Positions 25,229-43,559 of a stretch of DNA of 64,000 bases are shown here, piece by piece (positions within the stretch are counted from its first letter, which is position 1; every line of letters begins with the position of its first letter). The translations under genes and the position numbers were made by a program. The stretch comes from Plumapathes pennacea (lineage: Eukaryota; Cnidaria; Anthozoa; Antipatharia; Myriopathidae). The stretch is taken from positions 3,727,501 through 3,791,500 of the forward strand of contig OZ038462.1 of NCBI GenBank assembly GCA_964036295.1. Reading direction: 5' to 3'. The notes under the pieces are model-generated. The model saw nothing but the letters and a program-made list of their open reading frames with translations. It was not told where the DNA came from and did no database searches.

Positions 25229-26776
25229 GGGAAACTTGTGTGCAGTTCCAACGTTAAACTTAATAAAATCAAACTTTATGGCAATCGTTTGCATAAGGCT
25301 TGTTTAACCTTGGGAGTTCAATATGCTCGAGACAGTAAAAATTATACCGTTATCACAAAAAGATTCTTGTTCTTGTTTTCCTTGTTTATCCAGTTTTTCT
25401 CGGTTCTTTCGAACTAGTTATTCTTGTTTTGTTTATTTCCTGTTGATTTTTTTTGCCATTATTTAGTCTTGTTCTTGTTTCACCTGTTTTCCTTGTTTTC
25501 CTTGTTTATTTTGATCTTGCTTTTTTTGTTCTATTTCTTTTTTCTTGTTCTTCTTACTTTTCTTTATCCTTTTCTTGTTCTTGTTCTTCTTCAATTAACA
25601 ATATCTCCATTTTTCCTAACATGACGTACCTGTCTCCTTTGCGGTAAATCACAGCCACAAATCATGTTGCCCTTGCGAGTCCAAGACAGCATACTCGTGT
25701 GAGTATATAGTTTTGTTATGTGTGCATGTGCGTGACGGTGTTATTTAACCAATATGTCCGTTTACGCCAGCTGAGCTTTTTCTGTATAAAATTCTTCGAG
25801 AAGAACCTGGAACTCAGGCACCAGAGTAAAGACAGTGATTTATTTTGTTTATTTGAAAATTTGTTTCACATCAGTACGGATATAGAGAATATTATACATG
25901 GCCGCGCGCAGATACAAATTTTTATCTTCAAGTGTTGATAGTATCTCGCGAGTGAGCGGAGCAGAGTTGTTTATTATAGAAATATCGATGAAATATCCAG
26001 AACAAAGACACGTATCTCACAGCTTTTATTTTCTGTCATAACTTGTTGTCTTTGAAAATTGCGCGCACAGTTAAGATATTATTTTTATCTTTCATGTGAA
26101 GATATCGCGCGCGATGAAGATATCAGTTTTTAGAACTGGAAAAATCCTGGTATTTCATCGATATCTATATAATAATAGCGAGTATCCTCCTCGTTATAGA
26201 AAACGTTGCACTGAGGTATAATATAGTTTTCGCAGAGAGTACGGATTTTATACTATGGTCGATACAGTACGGATCAAGTCAAATCAAACATTTCTCGTTT
26301 CGGTGTTTAAAAGTGCGCTGTCCATATGAAATTACACCTGGTGTCCGTGAGCAGTCGGTCCATATTGTTGTGAATTTGGCTCCGGTCGCACTCGTAACTT
26401 TAACGACATCAATATCAACATTTGCATCATTTGAAGCGCAAGCAGCGCTTGTCACCACAAATATGCGTCAGCAGGTTGCTGCCAAACATTGAAGAAGCCG
26501 TCGTAATTCTCTCGATGCTGAGTTATTATCGGTGCGACCGGGCCCTTTGCCACAAGAATGCTGCCGCGAACCTTGGTGTGGTCATTGCACTCGTGATGGA
26601 ATTTGGTCACTCTCGTCGCGAAATTCTCGACAAATCAAAAAGGCGTAGTTTGGGTGCCCCATTGCACATGCTCTTTCATGCATGGGAGCGAGGTTGTACC
26701 AGAAGACTGGAAGAAGTGAACTTGCTTGGGTTGCATGCGTTTGCCTTTGGTATCGTTCAATCAAATGAAATTACTG
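25229..26776. other. convergent intergenic region between EIF2B5 and the nematocyst-type gene
   Basis: Both flanking genes end toward this interval, so it holds two 3' untranslated regions. The EIF2B5 poly(A) signal is at 25262. A T/C-rich tract at 25365-25620 makes spurious hydrophobic open frames. The segment 25880-26180 resembles a short element (see separate entry). The open frame at 26422-26838 on the plus strand overlaps the last exon of the minus-strand gene and is rejected. Confidence 0.5.
25885..26175. mobile_element. diverged MITE-like element
   Basis: Begins 'atagagaatattatacatggccgcgcg' and ends 'cgatatctatataataat'. This resembles the ends and the 'cgcgagtgag' core of the element copies at 30288 and 47557, but the interior differs. 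It may be a related subfamily. Confidence 0.4.
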
Positions 26777-33416
<6,640 letters not shown>

Positions 33417-33918
33417 CCTTTCTTTGTGGGACACAGCAACAAGCTAAGCGAAGAGGTAAGTCAATTCATAATTCATAGCTTATGAAAGAAAAGTCGTCGT
33501 TTTACCTGTTTGATCTTATTGACCGCTCTGGTAATTAACTCATGATCGAGATAGGGTTTCTCCTGTCAGTACACAAGCTCAACGTGTTTTCGGTGAGGAG
33601 AATTTTGTATCTGATGCTTTTTCTTGAAAAAAAGTGACTCATCTATCAATTCTCCCCACGTCACTCATATGTATGCTTATAAACTGTAGGGAGAATTTGG
33701 ATTTTGAGTTTAATGAGTGTCAAGGGGTTAATATAATAACCGGTATTAAGTCATTTGGTTGATCGAATCTGTCGACGAGTATATAGGCCAAGCCAAGCGT
33801 TATTTATATCAGAACACGAGAAATCAGAGAACCACATTTCTTTTATTACGTGTATATGAGAGGTTATAGTAAAGCAGACAGTAATGGCTGGACACATATT
33901 TAAACGGAAACTCTTGGC
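33417..33918. other. intergenic; promoter side of the nematocyst-type gene
   Basis: Should contain the promoter of the leftward nematocyst-type gene and the 3' end of the leftward acidic-protein gene. Bases 33590-33730 resemble the TTAACCC-type dispersed element. No gene is seen. Confidence 0.4.
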
Positions 33919-34990
33919 CTATGCGTTCATGAATCCGTCGTCAACGTCCATTCCGCTGGCCTCAGGTGCAGCCGTTGTTATCTGCTCCACCTCGATCTTC
34001 CCTCCGGACCCTTTCGAGAACCCACTCGACTCTTCTTCGACTTCCGACGACCCTTCCGACGAACCACTTGCTTCGGCTTTGGTGTCTGTTGCAGGAAGTC
34101 GTACGATATAATTGTTAAAAGTGAATTCAAACGTTTAAATTTCAACAGTATGGGTTATGCCTCGTAAAACATCAGAAGAATGTCTTTTCCGCTCATATTT
34201 GCTTGAATATCTGCTGTCTTCCTGTCATAGAACTCTCAAACATCCGACTCATTTCCGAACTTTCGATTTACTCTTAAATTGTTCCACATTCAAAGAAAGC
34301 GTTTCTTATTGGCGATTAATTCTCAAATTCATTTCCGTGTTTGTAGAGTGTCTCTCTGTTTCTGTCTTTTCTGTGCAGTTCTCGTTCTTTTGTCGTTTTA
34401 TGTTTTTCCTTTCCTTTTTTTTCTGCTCTTTGCTGCCTCTCTATTTCTATTTCTCTCTCTATCTTTATGTGTCGGCTGTTTCCGTCGCAGTTTTCAGTTT
34501 TCAGGTTTTTTTTGTCCAGTTTTCGTGGCCCCTTCGTTCTTCTGTGTGTGTGTGTGTGTGTGTGTGTTTTTTTTTTCTTGTGCTTTGCTCTGCTATGCTC
34601 TGTTTACATTTCTCTCTCTTATTATGCCTCGGTTGTTTCTGTTTCAGGTTTCAGCTTCCATTTTTTCAGTTCTGTCCATGCAGTTCTCGTTCTTGTGTCC
34701 TTTTTCTTTTTCTTCTGTCAAAATTGTTTCTCCTGCCTCTCCCTCTAACCTGACCTCCTATTTTTTTTTTCTCACATTGTTTTCCCGCCACCCTTACCAC
34801 CATCTTCTCCTTCTTGTTCTCCGCTTGTGTGCTCTCCATCTCCAGATTCCGAGGTGCTTTCGCCACTTGTTTCATCGTAGTCCGCCTCTGACCTCCTGGA
34901 ACGCTTCACAATTGCCTTCCCTTCAACGTGGACATGCAATTCTTGAAAGACAAGAACCGAAACCACAACAAACATCCAAGTGAACTTCAT
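33919..34990 (-). CDS. small secreted acidic protein with a propeptide cleavage site, unrecognised
   Basis: Two exons, 34990-34798 and 34085-33919, join in phase (Asp at the junction) to 119 residues. Residues 1-24 are a strong signal peptide (basic start, then FVVVSVLVF). KRSRR at 29-33 is a furin-type site that would release an 86-residue mature chain. That chain is Glu/Asp/Ser/Gly-rich, strongly acidic, without cysteine, and ends DVDDGFMNA. Known classes with this make-up include acidic extracellular-matrix or biomineral-associated proteins and propeptides of secreted peptides. I cannot tell which. A TATA-like TATATATA run lies about 100 bp upstream on the coding strand (near 35090). The neighbour downstream is also secreted. 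The reading is supported by signal peptide, frame-keeping splice sites and both exons being biased to acidic residues. Confidence 0.65.
34546..34567. repeat. (GT)n microsatellite
   Basis: About ten GT units inside the intron of the acidic-protein gene, within a long T/C-rich tract that makes spurious plus-strand open frames. Confidence 0.9.
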
Positions 34991-36074
34991 TGCTGAATTT
35001 AGACTGCAGCACGACTTTCGAACTTCGTATCAGGCGGGGTTGTGCTCACAACGGTGTCTAAATATTGCGTTATATTCTCTGGTTTATACAGTATATATAT
35101 ACTCTTCAACATGATATCGAATACGCAGTCATTTAATGTCATGAATGACAGCACGTGACCTACCGGATATGAAAAGGGCAGGAAGTGACGTATGGAAAAC
35201 CAAAGTCGAGTCTGTTGCTGAAATATGTATAAAGAATCTGTTTCTCAAATATTTTAAAATAGGAAAGGCATATAGTGTGCTTAATTAGCAAAGCTGCTGA
35301 TATGTTTGACGTGCTGCACAGGATTTTTAAAAATAGAAATTTTACACGTTCCATCAACAGTTTTAATCCGATATCCGTGATTCGACTGCTGCGAGCATAT
35401 GTCATTTTCGTGAAGTGCAATTTCCTTGTATTGTCGAAATAGATACTACTGACGAAGCGTTTTTTTTTTTTCTTTCTTTCTTTTTTTTTTTTTTTTTTTT
35501 TTTTTTTGCGCTTTTGATAAAAATGTTTCGGAAAGCGTAATTAATAAACCTTAATTTCGATTCACAGTTCTTGATTTCATGAAGGTTAATCATGATTTTA
35601 CGCAGAAAATCTTGACGAAACCAAAACTTGATTTCACGAAACTAAAATCCTAATTTCACCTTTTGCTCTCAAGAAATTAGTCAAGATTGTATTAAGTGCG
35701 CATAGTGGGCAGGGAGCATACTACAATCCCGGAAATGTGTTGACACATGCTTTAAATGTCGTACTTTTGTCAAAACTAGCATGCTGTGAGTCACCAGTTC
35801 CGAAGAAAACTGCTTTTAATCACCCCTCTTCCCGTATCAATGCTGTAGCTTGAATTTGGAAGAGTTCCGGTAAGACTTTGACGGAAAATCGTTGCTAAAT
35901 AATTAATTTATCAACATTGAATGGGGGTCAGGGGAGAATGTGTCAACACTTTTGTCCAAGCTTCTGTGGAATTTCTATATCCGTCGAGCTGTCTTCGCAC
36001 ATGAAAATAAGGAAACCATATGTTCTCTTTTCTAGCAACATCTTTTCAGGGTAAGTGAATTTACACTGCTTTGA
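34991..36074. other. intergenic between the acidic-protein gene and the paralogue array
   Basis: Contains a TATA-like run near 35090, a poly(T) tract at 35460-35507, and the first copy of a segment (35970-36090, plus 'taccggatatgaaaaggg' near 35161) that recurs at 36761-36996. These are duplicated flanks of the array described below. Confidence 0.5.
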
Positions 36075-36720
36075 TTGGATTGTTTCGCTGTCGGAGACGA
36101 TGAGCAGAAAATGCGTAACTTGAAGCGTTTACAGAAGGTCGCAGCGATTAAAAAAAAAGTTGTTACACAAACGCGATCTTGTCTCGGTCAGTTTGATCCA
36201 CTAGAAAGTGCTGTTTGCAGTTGTGAAGAGAGCATTGCTCACCAGGACCTAATGGCGTCAATCGGGGAAGCCATATCTAAAGAAATCGCTGCGTTTCTAT
36301 TCAGTAAAGCTTGTGATAAAGTGACAAGCTAAAAAATGACGATGTGAACGATGAGAAGTTGCGTGACTTGCTTGTTGGTAAGATCCAGGACATCAAGACG
36401 AAAGTCTGTGCACTCGCGAGAGAGGATCTTCTGGCAAGCGGATAATTAGGAAACCGGAACCCCGTGTCTGCACTAAGTATTTTAAAAAGAAATAAGGAAG
36501 GATGTGACGCGAAGAACGGATCTGTAGAAGCGCCGGAAGCAGAGGCAGGAAAGCAGAGGAAATCTGAGGAACATAGAACCGATTAATCAGCGTGATGAGT
36601 TGCTGGTTGATGCCAAACAAACAGAGGTTTAAAGATGCGTGCAAGAAGGCAACAGTCTAAGCATTCTAGAACGAGACCCGGTCCACATCTGATTTCATCC
36701 TTGCCCTGAAGATTCGAGTA
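36075..36720 (+). pseudogene. decayed remnant of the paralogue array family (remnant 1)
   Basis: From 36252 the frame reads MASIGEAISKEIAAFLFSKA and then hits a stop after KVTS. The equivalent of LKDGDVVDEKLR continues in other frames (DDVNDEKLRDLLV-like), and later bases match P1 regions through 'DIKTKVCALAREDLLASG', broken by more stops. It is the same N-terminal domain as P1, followed by scrambled, stop-laden sequence. It could not make the full protein. Confidence 0.75.
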
Positions 36721-36765
36721 GTGGCAACCATCATTTAACTGGTAGGCAGACTGGGAGGTGTGGTC

Positions 36766-37620
36766 TACCGGATATGAAAAGGGAAGGGAGTGGCTAAAAA
36801 TTATCTCAAGAATTTTTCTTTTAAAGATTTTAAAATAGGAGAGGCATAAGAGGGGGGAGAGGGGGCATAGTTTCTTTATCCGTCGAGTTCACATAAAAGA
36901 ATAAAAGAACCGCAACAGTTCTCTCTTCTTGGTTTTTTAGCAACATATTTTCGGGATAAGTGAAGTTACACTGCTTCGAATTGTTTTTCTGTTTGTCAAA
37001 CTGTCGTTCCCACTTTACTACGTTTGCCAGTTCAACCAAAGCGTACAGGTAAGCGGACGGACAGCGAGATTGAAACGATTTATTTGAGGCTGGGCCGACT
37101 TCACAAGTACACAGATGCGGTAAAAACTAAAACACAAATAAATACAGCAGTTTAAGAAACAAAAACTACCCTTCTAACAAATTCGAAAAGCACAAAGGAT
37201 ACGGGTGCACACTTACGAACTTGACTCCTGAACTAGAATAACGGCTACATCTATTTTGATTCATTCCCATTTTACCGGAGTTATTAGCTTCTTCAGCTGA
37301 AGTGTATGAGGCTTTTAAACTCCAGTACAATTCCGATAAAACTCCTTGACTGTTGATGATTGTTTGTTCTTTAACGTCAATCAAACTGAGTCAATGTTCT
37401 TTTTAACAAATCAGTCTAAAAGCTTGAATTCTGTGTCTGCAAACATGACAGACGATGAGCAGAAAATGTGACTTCAATCGTTTACGGAAGGTCGATATCA
37501 GTCAATAGCTTAAAACTTGATGCACGTTGACTTGCTCCACAGAGAACAAAAGAAACAATGGTCGCCCTGTGTTGCGCAGTTCAGGCTGAGCAAGATGCGA
37601 CCTTGGCTCCCCTCCCCTCC
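36766..37620 (+). repeat. duplicated 5' flank of a paralogue unit
   Basis: Bases 36871-36996 match 35970-36090. Bases 37255-37610 match 40040-40396 upstream of P1, sharing 'attagcttcttcagct', 'cgtcaatcaaactga', 'cagagaacaaaagaaaca' and 'gcgaccttgg'. This is therefore the 5' flank of a unit whose body now lies beyond the inserted foldback element (remnant 2 at 39800). Confidence 0.65.
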
Positions 37621-37799
37621 CCCCCCCCCCCCCCCCCCGGGGTTCTTGTTGGGAATTTTCTTTATGACCCTAAGAGTACTAAAACGGGCGTGGCTCGAGC
37701 TTACATTACATTAACCCCTGAAGGTACCAATAAAAACAATTTAGAATTTATTGTTTTCAAACAAAAAAATTTTCATTCGACAGACACCCGACTCCTAAA

Positions 37800-39692
37800 C
37801 GGAACCGGGAACCGGGAACCGGGAACGGGGAACCGGGAACGGAGAACCGGGAACCGGGAACGGGGAACCGGGAACCCGGGAACGGGGAACCGGGAACCTG
37901 GGAACCGGGAACCGGGAACCGGGAAGCCAGTGACCGCTCATTACGCCTGTCTTTCGTTTCATCATCGCATGGTGCACGATGTCGGAGCAAACTGGAGGGT
38001 AAGCTTAGAAATATTCATCCTTTTGTGTCGTCCACAGTATACTTTTACTCACTGAAGATATTTTTAATCCTTAGAGACAATGAAGTGGATCACGAAAGGG
38101 GGACGACATCTTCAAGGTGAGGAGATCAGCTTTTTATGTATGATTCAAACTCCGTGCGCGAGAAACAAAGCAGCCTATAATTTTATTATTTGCTAAACAA
38201 GCGTGCTTCTTGGACCTTTAGATGCAACTTTTTTCTTTATCGGAGCCCAACTTTGAAGTCAATAGGCTACAGAAAGACGGATTAAATACATTACACTTTT
38301 GGAAAGAAAAATCGCTACGCGGTTCTCAGATTTTCCATATCACACAACATACGTAACTTTTATGGAAAATGAGGAGTCTTATGTAATTCTTTCAATTTAT
38401 GTAATTCTTTCTTTTAATTGACAGTCAAAGCTTTTAACTCGAAATCTTATCAACAAACCATTTAGCATGTAATGAGAGTTTACCTTTTGGTCGAGGGTCT
38501 ATGTCGAAAGTTGAGGGTAACATGTCGATGGTTGAAAAGAGATCCTTTAATTTTTGTTTTCCAGACAAAAGAAGAGAAATGAAATGAAGCAAAACTCTGA
38601 GTCGCAGCTATCAGTGAAAACAGGAACAGATTGATCTAATTAGCTACTTATACTAACATCTCTGTTGTTACCATATTTATTTTAGATTTCGGGAGCCCGC
38701 CTACAAATCTGGCACAATAGTTCGTTTGATCATGAACACGGTAGTTAACTATTCTGTGTGTTTAACTTCGGAATGGAAGATTAGTACTTCAAACTCAGGT
38801 ACTGGTGAAACATGACTCACCAAACATCTGGATCAGATAATAGCCGACAGGCAGGCGCCTGTTGTGTAATAGCTGTCTCATACGTGAACTACTGCGAATA
38901 GTCTGACTTAGAGGGAGTTACCGTTTCTCCAGTGATCATAAAAGGTTATGGGATCGTTATGAGTATCCTTACATGTTAGACCAGCGAGAAAACTTAGGCC
39001 TTAAGACTGGAATGTCCGGCCGGACAGAAATATGAGGGACGTTTCAGTTTGAGACACCGGCAGTTACCTAATCAATCCAAGAATCTAAGACTTAAACAAA
39101 GTCCGCAACAAAGCGAAGCTGTTTTTAAAAGGAAAAGTGATGATGAGATTTAAGATGAGAGATAAGTGATGACGAGATTTTTCAACACTCCGCACTTTCC
39201 ATAAGAATTACATAAGACTCCTCATTTTCCATAAAAGTTACGTATGTTGTGTAATATGGAAAATCTGAGAACCGCGTAGCGATTTTTCTTTCCAAAAGTG
39301 TAATGTAGTTAATCCGTCTTTCTGTAGCCTATTGACTTCAAAGTTGGGCTCCGATAAAGAAAAAAGTTGCATCTAAAGGTCCAAGAAGCACGCTTGTTTA
39401 GCAAATAATAAAATTATAGGCTGCTTTGTTTCTCGCGCACGGAGTTTGAATCATACATAAAAAGCTGATCTCCTCACCTTGAAGATGTCGTCCCCCTTTC
39501 GTGATCCACTTCATTGTCTCTAAGGATTAAAAATATCTTCAGTGAGTAAAAGTATACTGTGGAAGACTCAAAAGGATGAATATTTCTTAGCTTACCCTCC
39601 AGTTTGCTCCGACATCGTGCACCATGCGATGATGAAACGAAAGACAGGCGTAATGAGCGGTCACTGGCTTCCCGGTTCCCGGTTCCCGGTTC
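37800..39692. mobile_element. foldback-like element with ~490-bp terminal inverted repeats and a terminal minisatellite
   Basis: Bases 37896-38392 are nearly exactly reverse-complemented at 39203-39692, with an ~810-bp unique spacer between. The outer ends are made of the 7-bp unit ACCGGGA in tandem. The left array is expanded (37800-37925, about 17 units with variants) and the right one short (about four units). Long inverted repeats with tandem arrays at their ends and no large coding frame are typical of foldback elements. Left and right flanks show no obvious target-site duplication. It separates the duplicated flank at 37620 from remnant 2. Confidence 0.8.
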
Positions 39693-39799
39693 CAGATTTT
39701 AAACATAGCCATTTTGACCCCTAAGCGGTACGACGAGCATCCTCATCCTTTTTTATATTGGAGTGCCCCCCCCCCCCCGTGATATGTCAGGCATTAGGC

Positions 39800-39975
39800 C
39801 GGATTTGATGTCATCGATTGGGAAAGCCATATTTAGCACGACCGTTCGGGGCTGTTAAACAAAGCACGCGATAAAGCGGCTGGAAAGTTGAAAGATGGCG
39901 ATATAACCGATGAGAAGTTACGAGACTTGTTTGTGCGTAAGGTCTGTGGACTCGCGAGAAAAGGTCCTTTGGTCC
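39800..39975 (+). pseudogene. decayed remnant of the paralogue array family (remnant 2)
   Basis: Bases 39807-39960 align closely with P1 40465-40650 (tcatcgattgggaaagccatattta; aaagatggcgatataaccgatgagaagttacgagac). A small deletion and frameshift follow the 'accgtt' equivalent, and stops appear within 12 codons. The alignment then stops at a deletion before 'gtctgtggactcgcgag'. The start Met is intact, but its context was moved about 2 kb by the foldback element. Confidence 0.75.
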
Positions 39976-40464
39976 TTTGGTCTTTGTTTATTGGTGTCGA
40001 CGCGAGGAGGCAGCAACTCTATTCAGTAATCGTGTATTTTTCTCGGAGATATTAGCTTCTTCAGCTACACTGTTTTTGTATGAGATGTAAATCAGTCTCC
40101 TAAACTCTAACTGCTGAAAATTGTGTGTTCTTCAACGTCAATCAAACTGAATCAGTGTTCTTTCCAACAAAACAATCAGTCTGTTATAAGCTGGAAGAGT
40201 TTCTGTGTCCGCAAACTTAACACAGACAACGAGAAGAATGTGTGACTTCGATCTTTTACAGAAGGTCACTCGATATAGGTCAGTGGATTAATTTGATGTT
40301 GATTTGCCAGTCAGAGAACAAAAGAAACACAACCACGATGATTGGCATGTCGCTTCAGTTTACTGACTTGCTCAGGCAGAGCAAGACGCGACCTTGGGGG
40401 GCTATCAGTATTCACTAGAAAGGGCTGTTTGCAGTCGCGAAAAGTCCGTTAGTGTCGAGATTTG

Positions 40465-42225
40465 ATGGCATCGATCGGGGAAGCTATATTTAACAAAACC
40501 GTTGGGTTTCTGGTCAGTAAAGCACGTGATAAAGCGGCTGAAAAGCTGAAAGATGGCGATGTGGTTGATGAGAAGCTACGCAAACTGGTTGTGGATAAGT
40601 TCGAGGATATCAGGACGAAGATCTGTGGACTCGAGCAACAACATCTTCTGACGAGCGTAGATAATTTGGAAAGCGGAACCTTGTGTATGTGCCAAGTGTT
40701 TAAAAAGAAATCCAGCGACACAACTGGGAATGGGACAGCAGCAACGGACGATTCACGGAAGGAAGGATGGGAAGGATGTGACACGACAGACGGATCAGGA
40801 CCGCCGCACGCAGCTTCACTAATTACAGATGGAATCAGTAACATAGAGCTGATTGATAAGCCTGGCAAGTTGCTGGATGATTCCAAAAATAGGTTTGAAG
40901 AGGCACGCAAGAAAGCAAATGAAGCGTTCAGGGCCGAAGGCCTGTGCACATCTGATCGCATCCTCGCCCTGAAGATTCAACTCGTTGCAACAATCCTTGA
41001 ACGCGTGCAGAGACCCGCGGATGCTGTAGAAGAGTGCAAACTGCTTCTTGGTAGACTGCACGACATGCGAGCAGTCCAAAACAATTTCAACGTTTTTTTC
41101 TCAGGAGGAATGAAGTCAAAAGCCGGCAAAGACGACCGCGAAGCCATTGTTGTCACTGTCTGTGAAGTGAATCATCTTGTCTTCCGCATCATGCAAGATA
41201 TCAATGGCGGTAGAGATGAAAGCATAACTTTACCGTGTCTCAACGTTGGAGGAGAAAGTGTCGATGTTTTGCGCGATGAAAGAGTGGTCAAGGAACTGCT
41301 AAACCTCGATAAACCCGAACTTTGCGTTGGTTTCTGGTCACTTGGTCATCAGGAGGAAAACAAAGCAGAAATGGTTCTTGTCGCTGCAAATGCCCGCGGT
41401 CAGTTTCTTGTGGTAGGAAAAGACCTTGACACATGGGTTGTAAAAGTTTACAGCCCCAGTGGCAAGTTTCAGTTCTCACTTAAGCCTCCTATTGTCGGTA
41501 CGAAAACCAATTCAGCCCTCGCTGTTGCTGCCGACCATGACAACAACGTGTATGTGCTGGCTAGACTTCGGCACAAGTGCACGGAAAGCGGATCTGGATT
41601 GATTCTCGAGTCCGCTCAAAGAGAATTCTTTCTTTATATATTTCACCAGAATGCGCAAGAGAAGCCCCAGAAGCGAAAGCCACTGAGCACCACTTTGGAT
41701 TTCAAGGGCAGTAAGATGACAATCAATGACAACAACCAAGTATTTGTCGCGGGAAAACTCATCTCCCAGGGCCGAGTCGGTGAGTGCCACGTTAAGGTCT
41801 TCAACACTGAAGGACAACTTCTTCGCAGTTTTGGAGAGGACATACTGAAGCATCCGCATGACATCACCGCCGCTCGTGATGGCCGTGTCTTGGTGCTGGA
41901 CGGCAAAACCCCTCCGTTTGTCCACACGTTCAGTGAAAAAGGAGATCACCTGCAGCACTTTGCAGTGGAAAGCAGCTCGTGCGAAAACGGTTCCCTGGCG
42001 TTTGATCGGAACAGTGAAGCGATCTTTGTCTCGCTGTGGGGAGCAGAAGATGCGACTGAAGACGAAAAAGTGTCGATGTACAAAGATGCCAAGTTTGTGC
42101 GCCATCTGGCGGTGCTTGAGGATGACAGAAGTTCAACGAGAGGAGTTGCAGTATCAAAGGATGGACGCTTAGCTGTCATATGCGATAGCCGCAGAGTTCG
42201 CGTTGGTGAAGTGAAAAACCTGTAA
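40465..42225 (+). CDS. P1: paralogue array member, N-helical domain + central domain + NHL-like beta-propeller
   Basis: I do not recognise the family. One exon, 586 residues from the ATG at 40465 (MASIGEAIFNKTVGF). Residues 1-82 are a predicted helical domain with an amphipathic start and the signature LKDGDVVDEKLR, shared by all copies. Residues ~130-285 are the second shared domain (DRILALKIQLVATILERV, CKLLLGRLHDM, VDVLRDERVVK). From ~305 to the end there are repeated beta-strand units of the NHL/TRIM type: WVVKVYSPSGKFQFS, MTINDNNQVFVAG, HVKVFNTEGQLLRSFG and DGRVLVLDGK, which suggest a six-bladed beta-propeller. No signal peptide or membrane helix, so cytosolic. P2 and P3 are its closest relatives. 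Upstream DNA is duplicated with the remnants. An intron such as the one in P4 and P6 is absent. Confidence 0.85.
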   Translation: MASIGEAIFNKTVGFLVSKARDKAAEKLKDGDVVDEKLRKLVVDKFEDIRTKICGLEQQHLLTSVDNLESGTLCMCQVFKKKSSDTTGNGTAATDDSRKEGWEGCDTTDGSGPPHAASLITDGISNIELIDKPGKLLDDSKNRFEEARKKANEAFRAEGLCTSDRILALKIQLVATILERVQRPADAVEECKLLLGRLHDMRAVQNNFNVFFSGGMKSKAGKDDREAIVVTVCEVNHLVFRIMQDINGGRDESITLPCLNVGGESVDVLRDERVVKELLNLDKPELCVGFWSLGHQEENKAEMVLVAANARGQFLVVGKDLDTWVVKVYSPSGKFQFSLKPPIVGTKTNSALAVAADHDNNVYVLARLRHKCTESGSGLILESAQREFFLYIFHQNAQEKPQKRKPLSTTLDFKGSKMTINDNNQVFVAGKLISQGRVGECHVKVFNTEGQLLRSFGEDILKHPHDITAARDGRVLVLDGKTPPFVHTFSEKGDHLQHFAVESSSCENGSLAFDRNSEAIFVSLWGAEDATEDEKVSMYKDAKFVRHLAVLEDDRSSTRGVAVSKDGRLAVICDSRRVRVGEVKNL

Positions 42226-43559
42226 TGCATATTCTGTGCATTTGTATTGTCATATTTCTAGTATTTTGGCCAGTACGAACTGCTATTGAAACTCAAGGAC
42301 AAAATCCTGCAAACGGATCCAGATGCAGTTTTCCTTCTTTTCTGCAGGTGCCTCCCTTAACCATTCTTCTCTTAACCATTCAAAAAGATAATGTAAGAGC
42401 AATATGTAATGATAATTGATGTTTGAATCAGCTTGTATGAAGCAAACTATCAAATACCAAGCTCCCCATGCATGTGTATTTGGCGAGAGCCGGAAGGAGA
42501 AAATTGAAGTGGATCACTCTTTCAAAGTTTGACCTTGTAGACGAGGCCGGGGGCTTATTAGAGCATTTAAGGTACTTACCGTGTATAGATAAAGATGCGA
42601 TGATTTAGTAGTTTAGACCAATAGTTCTAGGCCCGTAATTTGAGGCTATAGGTATGGGAGCCACAAAAAGTGTGTGGGATAATTGAACTCTTTTATTCCC
42701 AAGCTCCGAATTCTCCCATCCAGACTGACTACTAAGAAAATGTATGAATGCATAATGAAATAAGAATTGATATCTCAGTCATGCAGGTATAATTCGAGAT
42801 ATCAAATGTCAACTTATCCATACTATATAAATATACCTTGTGAGAGACTGAAAAGACAATTCATATTCATGTCCTTTACAGTCCGCGAAATAGCTTGCAA
42901 CGCTGTGTAGGTTGAAATGGCGCCGTGCTCAAGTTAATCCACAATAAAAATAGTAACCCACGACCAAAGACAACGGTAGTGAGATCTGTACGATACATGC
43001 GTTGTTGAACGAACGTCGTTTTTTTCTTGTTTTGCTATTTGGCCCTATTTTTAAAACCGAAACCCCTCGACTGATCTAGTTTCGCAATTTTTGCCATCGG
43101 TATCAAACTGGGCATAGCAGATAATAAAATCCTTGTGTTATCGCACTCTTTCAGACCATCAGTTTTGTGCGTGACTCGATAAACTAAACCAACGCCTTGC
43201 TAGCAGAAGGCAGATCGATGCGTGTTTGAAAAGGTGCAAAGGAACACTGACAACCCGCAAGCCATGAATTTCCTGAAGACACCCGCGTATTAATTAACAG
43301 CATCTGTATGTGACAGAAGGATGAAAATTATTAAAGTGACGTTCCATCTCAATAACTTTACAGAATGTTGTTTCCATTTTTGCTAAGGAAAGAACACTTT
43401 TAAATCTAAATCTCCCAAAAGTGACCACCCAACCACTGTGTTTTATAATCTTACTGTGGCATCCGGCGTTTCCGGAAGCCTCAAATTTCAATCGTCAGCA
43501 GGCCGGTTCAAGCCATTTCTTCTTTGCATCATCTTCGTTTTCTCGTAGTTATCAGTCGT
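42226..43559. other. intergenic between P1 and P2
   Basis: No gene seen. Bases 42690-42860 show weak similarity to the 'tcccaagctccgaattctccc' class of dispersed repeat. Confidence 0.45.

Noticed and set aside
25423-25647. Hydrophobic open frames after EIF2B5
   Set aside because: Low-complexity T/C-rich sequence beyond the poly(A) signal.
34157-34983. Long Phe/Leu/Cys-rich plus-strand open frames
   Set aside because: They read a T/C-rich intron and the antisense of the acidic-protein exon; no start context and low complexity.
37800-37925. Possible CRISPR array
   Set aside because: Direct tandem 7-bp units without spacers in a eukaryotic genome; it is the minisatellite end of the foldback-like element.
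41512-42230. Minus-strand open frames of up to 197 residues over P1
   Set aside because: Antisense shadows of the P1 coding exon; P1 has family support.
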